This document shows, piece by piece, positions 54,371 through 64,000 of a stretch of DNA of 64,000 bases. The notes beneath the pieces are model-generated. The model searched no databases and was not told the DNA's origin. It was given only the letters and a program-made list of their open reading frames with translations. Every line of letters begins with the position of its first letter. Within the stretch, counting starts at the first letter, position 1. Origin of the DNA: Mumia quercus. Its GTDB lineage: Bacteria; Actinomycetota; Actinomycetes; Propionibacteriales; Nocardioidaceae. Made by a program: the position numbers and the translations under genes. The stretch spans positions 1-64,000 of the forward strand of contig NZ_JANZYO010000004.1 of the NCBI RefSeq assembly GCF_025506335.1, written 5' to 3'.

Positions 54371-55266
54371 GGCGTCACCTCCAGGTCAAGGTGGCGGGCT
54401 CGCCGGACGATCGTCCGGACCAGCAGGAAGACGGCGGCGGCGAGCACGACGGTCAGCAGCACGAACGCCATCAGCGTCACCGCCATGGCCGAGCCGAGCG
54501 CCCAGTTCTGGGCCGACGTGAACTGGCGGGCGACGACCTGGCCGATCATCGTCCCGCGCGCACCGCCGAGCACCGACGCGGTGAGGTAGTCGCCCATCAG
54601 CGGGATGAACACCAGGAGACATCCCGACGCGATGCCGGGGAGCGCCTCGGGCACCGTGACGGAGAAGAAGGTCTTCCACCGTCCGGCACCGAGGTCGCGG
54701 CTCGCCTCGCGCTGGCTCGGGTCGAGGCGCTCGAACACCACGTAGAGCGGCAGGATCATCAGCGGCAGGTAGTTGTAGACGACGCCGAGCTGGACGGCTC
54801 CCCGCGTGTAGAGGATGTCGAGCGGACCGTTCAGGACACCCAGCCACTGGAGCGCGTCGGACGCCATGCCGTTGGGCGCCAGGAAGATCTGCCACCCGAG
54901 GGTCCGGACGAGGAAGTTCGTCCAGAAGGGCACCAGCACGAGAGCGAGGAGGAGCGGACGCCACCGCGGGTCCACCTTGACCGCCATCCAGTACGCGAAC
55001 GGGACGCCGACCAGCAGGCAGAGCAGCGTCCCTGCTCCGGCGATCCGCAACGTCGCCCAGAACGTGGACATGAAGACGCCGTCGAGGACCTCGCCGTACC
55101 GATCGAACGAGAGCTGGTCGTTCGAGACCGCAGTGAAGAGATCAGGCTTCTCGCCGAAGGAGTACCAGACGACGAGCGCGAGCGGCATGAACACGAAGAA
55201 CGCCAGCCACGCCCACAGCGGGAAGGACAGCCACGCGCTGGTCGCGCGGATTCGGAGCCGCGACAC
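54367..55266 (-). CDS. potB: Polyamine-type ABC transporter permease (PotB-like)
   Basis: A 299-residue permease with about six helices. FPLWAWLAFFVFMPLALVVWYSF at the N-terminus and the EAA loop (SQREASRDLGAGRWKTFFSVTVPEALPGI) are visible. It overlaps potC by 4 bp and follows potD after 4 bp. Confidence 0.93.
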   Translation of the reverse strand: MSRLRIRATSAWLSFPLWAWLAFFVFMPLALVVWYSFGEKPDLFTAVSNDQLSFDRYGEVLDGVFMSTFWATLRIAGAGTLLCLLVGVPFAYWMAVKVDPRWRPLLLALVLVPFWTNFLVRTLGWQIFLAPNGMASDALQWLGVLNGPLDILYTRGAVQLGVVYNYLPLMILPLYVVFERLDPSQREASRDLGAGRWKTFFSVTVPEALPGIASGCLLVFIPLMGDYLTASVLGGARGTMIGQVVARQFTSAQNWALGSAMAVTLMAFVLLTVVLAAAVFLLVRTIVRRARHLDLEVTP

Positions 55267-55270
55267 GTCG

Positions 55271-56433
55271 TCACCCCGCCTTCGACTGGACGTGCTCGAG
55301 GATCGCGGTGAGGCGGTCCTGAGCGTCGGTCAGCTCGGCCGGAGTGAGCCGCGCAACCACGTCGTCCGGCGGGAAGATGAGGTCGAGCATGTCCAGCTCC
55401 CACTCCTCGGCGAGCGCGCGCTGACCGGCGATCCCGGTGGGGTAGCCGTTCCAGTCCACCTCGCCGATGGCGGTCTCGGGGCCGAGCATGAAGTTGATGA
55501 ACGCGTGCGCGGCGTCGACGTGCTGCGCACCGCGCGCGATGGCCCACGTGTCGACCCACAGGTTCGCGGTCGGTGTCGGGTAGACGAAGCGCCAGCGGTC
55601 GGGATCGTCGGACTCGGTGATCGCAAGCCGGGCGTCACCGTTGTACATCTGTAGCAGCGCGAGCTCGTTCTGCACGATGCTCTGGGTCGGCGCCGAGCTG
55701 AAGGTACGCACGTGCGGGGCGAGCTCGGTCGTCAGGTACGCCTCTGCCGCGTCGAGCGCCGTCGGATCGGTCGTGTTCGGGTCGATTCCCTCCGCACCGA
55801 AGTAGATCGACGACACCTCCCACGGATCGTCGAGGAGCGAGACGGAGCCGCTCGCCTGGCCAGCAGCGAGCTCGAGGAAGTCGCGCCAGGACTCGGGACG
55901 ACCGTCGATCTTGGTCGTGTCGTACGCGAACCCGGTCGTCCCCCACGCCTTCGGGACGGCGTGCGTGTTGCCCGGGTCCCACGGCTGGTCGGTGAACGCC
56001 GGCTCCAGGCGGGAGATGTTGGGGATAAGACTGTGGTCGAGCGGCGACAGGAGGTCGTTCGCCACCATCATCGGGACGAACTGGCCGGAGGGGACCAGCA
56101 CGTCGTACCCGCTCGTCCCCCTGCTGGCGCCGATCTTGGCGATCATCTCCTCGTTGGACGCGAAGCTGTCGACCTGGACGGTCAGGTTGTGGGCGTCCCG
56201 GAACGCGCGGACGTTGTCCGGGCTCTCGTAGTCGCCCCACGAGTACACGTTGAGGCGGTCCTCGAGCGTGCCGTCGGGCTTGGCGGTGGTCGCCACCGTG
56301 CGGCTGCCACCGCAGCCGAGCAGCGTCGCCGTCCCGATCGCCCCGAAGGCGCCCAGCAGCGCGCGTCTGCTGATCCGTCCCGCTTCGGAGCGCGGCGCGA
56401 GGACGCGCACGGTCTCGGGCGGACGCCTGCGCG

Positions 56434-56437
<4 letters not shown>
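55271..56437 (-). CDS. potD: Spermidine/putrescine-type extracellular binding protein (PotD-like)
   Basis: A 388-residue lipoprotein-type binding protein. A twin-arginine-like [22 protein letters not shown] segment places a lipobox Cys near residue 42. The mature protein begins [15 protein letters not shown], the PotD/PotF signature, with acidic and aromatic residues for amine binding ([23 protein letters not shown]). It starts at MTRRRPP, overlapping the potA stop by 4 bp. Confidence 0.92.
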
Positions 56438-57546
<1,109 letters not shown>

Positions 57547-57598
57547 CGGCTACCTTCCGTTGCCCGGTGACGTACCTGCTGGTCCTGCTCCGGGGCGC

Positions 57599-59011
57599 TC
57601 ACGAGTCGAACCCGAGCCCGACGGCGTCGAGCGCGCGCAGCCAGGCGTTGCGGGCGCCGCCACGGTGGTCGGCGCGGTCGAGCGACCACCGCGTCAGGTT
57701 GATGCCGACGGCCGCGGCCGGCTCCGGCGGGAACGGCAGCGGCTTCTTGCGCACCATCTCCACCTCGGTGCGCGGCGTCCGCTCGCCGGAGAGCCGGTCG
57801 AGCATCACGTCGGCTGCGAAGTGGGTGGCGCTGACACCGAGGCCGGTGAACCCCGCCGCGTACGCGACCCGCCCCTGCTTCGCCAGCCCGAAGAACGCGC
57901 AGAACCGCGTCGACGTGTCGATGGCACCTGCCCACCGGTGCGTGAACCCGATGCCCTCCAGCTGCGGGAACGTGGTGAGGAAGTGCGACGCGAGCGTCCG
58001 GTACGTCGCCGGCCGGTGCTCGTACGCCGAGCGGACCTTCCCGCCGTAGTGGTAGACGGCGTCGTACCCGCCGAACAGGATCCGCCCGTCCGCGGACTGG
58101 CGGTAGTAGTGGAACTGGTTCGCCATGTCGCCGACGCCTTGACGGTTGTCCCAGCCGATCGCCTGACGCTGGGCAGCGGTGAGCGGCTCGGTCATCAGCG
58201 CGTAGTCGTAGACCGGCACGGTGAACAGGTCGTAGCGCGGAAGCAGCGACGGGAACACGTTCGTCGCGAGGACGACCCGGTCGGCGCGGACGGAGCCTCG
58301 CGGCGTCCGTACCAGCACCGGCCCGCGACGCCCGGAGGACTCCAGCGACTCGGCCGCGCTGTGCTCGAAGATCTCGACGCCCAGTCCCGCGGCCACCCGG
58401 GCCAGCTCCTTGGCGAGCTTCGCCGGGTGCAGCATCGCGGTGGAGTCGCGGTGCCACACCCCTGCGAGGTACGTGGGGCTGTTCACCTGCGCCCGTACGG
58501 CGGCGGTGTCGAGCACCTCGCCCGCACCCTCCTCGAGCCACGCGACCTGGTGCGGCTCCACGGCGACGTCGAGGGTGCCGGTGCGTTCGAGCTCGCAGTC
58601 GATGCCGAGCGCGTCGACGGCCTTGCACAACGCCTCGAGGTTGTCCTGCCCGAGGCGTTCGAGCGTCTCGTACTCGTCGGGCCAGCGCGACCGGCCGTTG
58701 TCCTCGCCGTGCGTGAGGCTCGCGTCGCAGAAACCGCCGTTGCGCCCGGATGCCGCCCAGCCCACGGTCTGCGCCTCCAGGACCACGACACGTGTCCCCG
58801 GGTTGCGCAGCTTGGCCTTCACCGCCGTCCACAGTCCGGTGTAGCCGCCTCCGACGACGAGCAGGTCGGTGGAGTGGGCACCGGCCAGCGCCGGGTACTG
58901 GGTGGCGTCATCGACGTCGTCCAGCCAGAAGCAGCCGTCGCGCGTCGCGGACAGCGACGCGTCGACGACCGCTGCGGGCGGCGCCAGCCGCTCGAAGACG
59001 GTGCGGGTCAT
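57599..59011 (-). CDS. Gamma-glutamylputrescine-oxidase-like flavoprotein (PuuB family)
   Basis: A 470-residue DAO/GlpO-family flavoenzyme. The FAD loop is VVGGGYTGLWTAVKAK and the second cluster with SGRNGGFCDASLTHG is typical of PuuB-type enzymes, which oxidise gamma-glutamyl or free amines to the aldehyde. No gamma-glutamyl ligase (puuA) is in the window, so the amine substrate may be free. It lies between the aminotransferase gene (6 bp) and potA (52 bp) on the same strand. Confidence 0.9.
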   Translation of the reverse strand: MTRTVFERLAPPAAVVDASLSATRDGCFWLDDVDDATQYPALAGAHSTDLLVVGGGYTGLWTAVKAKLRNPGTRVVVLEAQTVGWAASGRNGGFCDASLTHGEDNGRSRWPDEYETLERLGQDNLEALCKAVDALGIDCELERTGTLDVAVEPHQVAWLEEGAGEVLDTAAVRAQVNSPTYLAGVWHRDSTAMLHPAKLAKELARVAAGLGVEIFEHSAAESLESSGRRGPVLVRTPRGSVRADRVVLATNVFPSLLPRYDLFTVPVYDYALMTEPLTAAQRQAIGWDNRQGVGDMANQFHYYRQSADGRILFGGYDAVYHYGGKVRSAYEHRPATYRTLASHFLTTFPQLEGIGFTHRWAGAIDTSTRFCAFFGLAKQGRVAYAAGFTGLGVSATHFAADVMLDRLSGERTPRTEVEMVRKKPLPFPPEPAAAVGINLTRWSLDRADHRGGARNAWLRALDAVGLGFDS

Positions 59012-59017
59012 GGCGAC

Positions 59018-60343
59018 CTACCGCGCCACGTGGGCGTCGCCGAGGGACAGCGCCTCGTCGAGGATCTCCAGCCCCTGGCGCGCCTCGTCGTGCGCGATGT
59101 TGAGAGCCGGCACGACGTGGATGCGGTGGTAGTTCGCGAACGGGAGGAGCCCGTTCTTCTTGCACGCGCCGACGATCTCGTTCATCGCCGGGCTCGACCC
59201 GCCGTACGGCGCGAGCGGCTCCCGGGTCTGCGGGTCGGCCACCAGGTCCAGCGCCCAGAACGCACCGACGCCACGGACCTCGCCGACGCAGGGGTGCTTC
59301 GCCGCGATGTCGGCGAGGCCGGGGCCGAGCACGTCGGACCCGAGGGTCGCCGCCGCCTCGACGATCCGCTCGTCCTTCATCGTCTCGATCGTCGCGACCG
59401 CGGCGGCGCAGGCGAGGGGGTGCCCCGAGTACGTGAGCCCGCCGGGGTAGACGCGGTCGGCGAACGTCGCGTAGATCGGCTCGGAGATGATCACGCCTCC
59501 GAGCGGGACGTACCCGGACGTGACGCCCTTCGCGAAGGTGATGAGGTCCGGCTTCGCGTCGTACAGGTCGAGCGCGAACCACGTGCCCGTACGCCCGAAC
59601 CCGGCCATGACCTCGTCGGCGATCCACACGATGCCGTAGCGGTCGCACAGCGCGCGGACTCCCTCGAGGTAGCCCGGCGGCGGCGGCATGATGCCCGCGG
59701 TGCCGGGGATCGTCTCGAGGATGATCGCCGCGATCGTGTCGGGACCCTCCATCACGATCGTGCGCTCGAGGTGCTCGAGCGCACGCTCGCACTCCTCCTG
59801 CTCCGTCGTCGCGTGGAACTCCGAGCGGTACAGGAACGGGCCGAAGAAGTGCACGACGCCCTCGGAGCCGTAGTCGTTCGGCCACCGCCGCGGGTCACCT
59901 GTGAGGTTGACCGCGGTCTGCGTGCCCCCGTGGTACGACCGGTAACGGCTGAGCACCTTCCGGCGCCCGGTGTGCAGCCGGGCCATGCGGACCGCGTGCT
60001 CGACCGCGTCGGCGCCACCGTTGGTGAAGAAGACGTGGTCCATCCCCTCGGGCGCGAGCTCGGCGACGAGCCGGGCGGCCTCCGACCGGGCGGCGTTGGC
60101 GTGCTGCGGCGCGATCGTGCACAGGGTCGCCGCCTGGTCCTGGATCGCCTTGACGACGCGGGGGTGCTGGTGCCCGATGTTGGTGTAGACCAGCTGCGAG
60201 GAGAAGTCGAGGTAGCGCTGACCCTGGTCGTCGACGACGTAGCTGCCCTCGGCGCTCTCGATCACCATCGGGGTGAGGGAGGCCTGCGCGGACCACGAGT
60301 GGAAGACGTGCGCGCGGTCGAGGTCGTAGGTGCGGTTGCTCAT
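59018..60343 (-). CDS. Class III PLP aminotransferase (amine/beta-alanine type)
   Basis: A 441-residue class III omega-aminotransferase. FFTNGGADAVEHAVRMAR near residue 105, the VWIADEVMAGFGRTG Asp motif and the PLP lysine in LITFAKGVTSGYVPLG are diagnostic. It would move an amino group from putrescine, GABA or beta-alanine to pyruvate or 2-oxoglutarate, feeding the semialdehyde dehydrogenase mmsA next to it. Gaps are 9 bp to mmsA and 6 bp to the oxidase gene. Confidence 0.93.
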   Translation of the reverse strand: MSNRTYDLDRAHVFHSWSAQASLTPMVIESAEGSYVVDDQGQRYLDFSSQLVYTNIGHQHPRVVKAIQDQAATLCTIAPQHANAARSEAARLVAELAPEGMDHVFFTNGGADAVEHAVRMARLHTGRRKVLSRYRSYHGGTQTAVNLTGDPRRWPNDYGSEGVVHFFGPFLYRSEFHATTEQEECERALEHLERTIVMEGPDTIAAIILETIPGTAGIMPPPPGYLEGVRALCDRYGIVWIADEVMAGFGRTGTWFALDLYDAKPDLITFAKGVTSGYVPLGGVIISEPIYATFADRVYPGGLTYSGHPLACAAAVATIETMKDERIVEAAATLGSDVLGPGLADIAAKHPCVGEVRGVGAFWALDLVADPQTREPLAPYGGSSPAMNEIVGACKKNGLLPFANYHRIHVVPALNIAHDEARQGLEILDEALSLGDAHVAR

Positions 60344-60352
60344 CGACGCTCC

Positions 60353-61873
<1,521 letters not shown>

Positions 61874-61962
61874 GGGACGAGCGTGCGCCCTGCGGCGCCA
61901 CCCTGGCAACGGACGACCTGTCACCTGCACGGCCCCGAGCGCGACGATTCGTCAAGCGACCG

Positions 61963-61968
61963 TACCCT
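61963..61968 (+). promoter_or_regulatory. -10-like TACCCT box before pucR
   Basis: TACCCT ends 6 nt before the GTG of the PucR-type gene in the 101-bp divergent gap with mmsA. The gap probably holds the operator controlling the amine operon; no clear palindrome is seen. Confidence 0.4.
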
Positions 61969-61974
61969 GATCCC

Positions 61975-63594
61975 GTGGCACTCCCGACCCTCCGCGCCGT
62001 CCTCGCCTCGGACGCCGTCCGCGCTGCCGAGCCCGAGGTGCTCGCCGGCTCCGACCGGCTCGACCGACCGGTCCGCTGGGTCCACGTCAGCGAGGTGCGC
62101 GAGGTCACCGGTCTCCTGACCGGCGGGGAGCTGCTGCTGTCGACCGGCCTCGCGATGCGGGGCGGCGCCCGCGACGCTGCGGCGTACGTCTCCGAGCTCG
62201 TCGACGCCGGAGCGACGGGCCTGATCGTCGAGACCGGCGACGGGTTCCTCGAGGTGCCGCCGGCAGCGCTGCGGGTGGCACGCGAGCGCCGCTTCCCCGT
62301 GATCGCCCTGCGCCGCAAGACCCGCTTCGTCGAGATCACCGAGCAGGTCCACCGAGCGATCGTCGCCGAGCAGTACGAGCGGGTCGACTTCTCGCGACGG
62401 GTCCACGAACGGTTCACCGCGCTCAGCCTCGAAGGCGCAGGCGCGCAGGCCATCGTCGAGGCGACCGGGGAGCTCGCCGGCTCCTCCGTCGTGCTCGAGG
62501 ACCTGTCCCGCCACGTCGTCGCGTACGCCGCGGTGGGCCGCCCCGCCAGCGGGCTGCTCAAGGACTGGGCGAAGCGGTCGCGCCTGGCCGCACCCACCGG
62601 GGCCGCGGGCCTGACCGGCCCCGAGGGCTGGATGGTGACGCCCGTGGGCCTCCAGCAGCGCTGGGGACGGCTCGTCGTCGTGAACCCTGCCTCCGACCAG
62701 GCGAGGTTGGCGATGGTGCTCGAGCGGGCCGCGCAGGCGCTGGAGCTCGGCCGGATGGCCGAGAGCGACCGGTTCGGCATCACCTACCAGGCGCAAGGCG
62801 GGTTCCTCACCGAGCTCGCCGAGGGACGGGTCCGCGACGACGCCGAGGCCGACGCCCGGGCGCGGTCGCTCGGTCTGCCGCTGGCACCCCCATACGTGGC
62901 CGTGGTGGTCCGGGCCGCGCCCCGCGGGACGGGCCCGTCCGACCCGGTCGCCCAGCACCGCCGCGCCCGAGGGCTCGTCGAGAGGGTCGCCCAGGCGTCG
63001 CGCAGCGCCCGGGTCCCGGTCCTGCTCGGCTCGCTGGGGCCGTACGAGGTCGCCGTCCTCATCGCGGCCGGCGGCCGTGCCGAGGACGCCGCGCTCGAGG
63101 CGTTCGCCGAGGTCCTCCACACGCAGGTGGTCCGCCAGCCCGAGCTCGACGAGGTCGCCGTCGGCGCGGGCGAGCAGGCCTCCTCCCTCCGCGCCGCGGG
63201 GGCGAGGCTGCGTCACGCCCAGCACGTCGCCGAGGTGGCGCACGCCCTGCCCGCCGGACGGCGACGCATCTTCTTCCGCGCCCGCGACGTGCGGCTGCGT
63301 GGGCTGATCGCCCTGCTGCACGACGACCCGCGGGTGCAGGCGTTCGCCGAGTCCGAGCTCGATCGGCTGCTCGTCCACGAGGCCACGCACGACGACGGCA
63401 TGCTCGCCCTGCTCCGGCAGTACCTCGCGGTCGGCGGCAACAAGACCGAGCTCGCCCGGGTGAGCCACCGCAGCCGCCCGGCGCTCTACAAGCGGCTCCA
63501 CCGTCTCGAGCAGATCCTCGACGTCGACCTCGACGACCCGGACTCCCGGCTCGCGCTCGGCGTCGCCTTGATGGTGCACGACCAGCGGCGCTGA
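61975..63594 (+). CDS. PucR-family transcriptional regulator
   Basis: A 539-residue regulator starting at GTG. An N-terminal PucR domain (DRLDRPVRWVHVSEVREVTGLLTGGELLLSTG), a middle GGDEF-like/CdaR segment, and a C-terminal PucR helix-turn-helix (YLAVGGNKTELARVSHRSRPALYKRLHRLEQILDVDLDDP) are visible. PucR/CdaR activators control purine, amine or amino-acid catabolism. Its divergent placement makes it the likely activator of the mmsA-cupin operon; a second aldehyde dehydrogenase gene lies downstream. Confidence 0.94.
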   Translation: MALPTLRAVLASDAVRAAEPEVLAGSDRLDRPVRWVHVSEVREVTGLLTGGELLLSTGLAMRGGARDAAAYVSELVDAGATGLIVETGDGFLEVPPAALRVARERRFPVIALRRKTRFVEITEQVHRAIVAEQYERVDFSRRVHERFTALSLEGAGAQAIVEATGELAGSSVVLEDLSRHVVAYAAVGRPASGLLKDWAKRSRLAAPTGAAGLTGPEGWMVTPVGLQQRWGRLVVVNPASDQARLAMVLERAAQALELGRMAESDRFGITYQAQGGFLTELAEGRVRDDAEADARARSLGLPLAPPYVAVVVRAAPRGTGPSDPVAQHRRARGLVERVAQASRSARVPVLLGSLGPYEVAVLIAAGGRAEDAALEAFAEVLHTQVVRQPELDEVAVGAGEQASSLRAAGARLRHAQHVAEVAHALPAGRRRIFFRARDVRLRGLIALLHDDPRVQAFAESELDRLLVHEATHDDGMLALLRQYLAVGGNKTELARVSHRSRPALYKRLHRLEQILDVDLDDPDSRLALGVALMVHDQRR

Positions 63595-63630
63595 CGGCTA
63601 GGTTGGTCTCAGCCGAGCAAAGGGGCCGTG

Positions 63631-63804
63631 ATGTCGACCTGGGTTCAGATCGCTGTCTTCACCGTGGTGGCGGGCGTCGGGATGCTGCCGATGGTGGTGG
63701 ACCGCTCCACGTCGTCGAAGCTCGTGGGCTCCGCGGTGGCCTGCGTGGTGCTGGCGTTCTTCGCCGGCCTGCTGGTGATCGCCCTGCCCAAGACCATCGC
63801 CTGA
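63631..63804 (+). CDS. Small two-helix membrane protein
   Basis: A 57-residue protein (MSTWVQIAVFTVVAGVGMLP...) with AAAGGGG upstream of its ATG. Two hydrophobic segments (about residues 5-22 and 32-52) flank a short polar loop with DRSTSSK. It lies between the PucR regulator and an aldehyde dehydrogenase start on the same strand and may be co-transcribed with the PucR gene. I do not recognise a family; it could help anchor a transporter or be an unrelated small membrane protein. Confidence 0.6.
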   Translation: MSTWVQIAVFTVVAGVGMLPMVVDRSTSSKLVGSAVACVVLAFFAGLLVIALPKTIA

Positions 63805-63886
63805 GGCGACACCTCGTCACCGCGACGACCCTTCCGGTGACAGGGCGGGTGTTGTCCCGGCGCGAGGCGCGTGCTGGAATCGCGCC

Positions 63887-64000
63887 ATGAGCGCACCTGC
63901 CAGCCGCCCGTTCGATCCCGCCTCCTTCCCCGCCGGCCAGTACGTCGGAGGACGTTTCACCGACGGCTCGGGCCCGGAGGACGTCGTGGTCACGAATCCG
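63887..64000 (+). CDS. Aldehyde dehydrogenase (partial, cut by the window end)
   Basis: Only the first 38 codons are in the window (MSAPASRPFDPASFP, then QYVGGRFTDGSGPEDVVVTNP). The YVGGRFTDGSG...VTNP pattern is the standard N-terminal beta-strand region of NAD-dependent aldehyde dehydrogenases. Downstream of PucR and near the amine operon, it may be an aminobutyraldehyde dehydrogenase, but that needs the rest of the gene. Confidence 0.75.
   Translation, partial: MSAPASRPFDPASFPAGQYVGGRFTDGSGPEDVVVTNP

Overview
This window is 64 kb of chromosome from a high-GC actinobacterium. Roughly 70% GC, many GTG starts, 4-bp start/stop overlaps, an HspR-type dnaK operon, class E sortase, DUF3151, F420-type (DDN-family) proteins and polyphosphate glucokinase all point that way. 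The overall flavour is Nocardioidaceae-like (Nocardioides, Aeromicrobium and relatives), but that placement is inference. I see no insertion sequence, prophage, CRISPR array, rRNA or tRNA, and no gene-free stretch longer than about 270 bp. The region reads as stable chromosome rather than a transferred island.

Layout. 1-10 kb is mostly housekeeping on the minus strand: two tandem F420-type proteins, purD, purA, a lipid kinase, DUF3151, class II fructose-bisphosphate aldolase, a CoA-disulfide-reductase-like flavoprotein, a SpoU methyltransferase, a glycerophosphodiesterase and pyrE. 10-19 kb holds envelope and small-molecule genes: class E sortase, SpoIID-like protein, PLP aminotransferase, MFS permease, GH1 glycosidase, a TPM-domain protein paired with PspA, and a VKOR-like protein. 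19-29 kb is redox and catabolism: a YedY-like molybdoenzyme coupled to a flavin reductase, acyl-CoA dehydrogenase, aldo/keto reductase, ppgK, and hppD opposite an Lrp regulator. 30-34 kb is the dnaK-grpE-dnaJ-hspR operon. 34-37 kb is a YhgE/Pip membrane protein with a degenerate ABC-ATPase-like partner.

37-44 kb is a urease operon read on the minus strand in the order ureA, CbiX-like gene, ureB, ureC, ureF, ureG, ureD, urea transporter. It has no ureE. In its place, between ureA and ureB, sits a CbiX/SirB-like protein whose C-terminus carries 15 histidines in 56 residues. I propose it as a nickel-handling substitute for UreE; this is the most interesting system in the window. UreB also carries a histone-H1-like Lys/Ser/Ala/Pro tail.

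44-52 kb contains a very large FUSC protein with a channel-like N-terminal pore module, a two-subunit fluoride channel, a MaoC hydratase, and a ykoEDC-type thiamine-precursor ECF transporter under a clear TPP riboswitch. 52-64 kb is an eight-gene amine/polyamine operon (mmsA, class III aminotransferase, PuuB-like oxidase, potA, potD, potB, potC, cupin) divergent from a PucR regulator, followed by a 57-residue membrane protein and the start of a second aldehyde dehydrogenase cut off by the window end.

Two genome-wide habits stand out. Many genes start 6-10 nt after a TANNNT box (TAGGCT, TAGCCT, TACGAT), which suggests frequent leaderless transcription. The palindrome CGTACG is strongly over-represented and often uses otherwise rare GTA and CGT codons.
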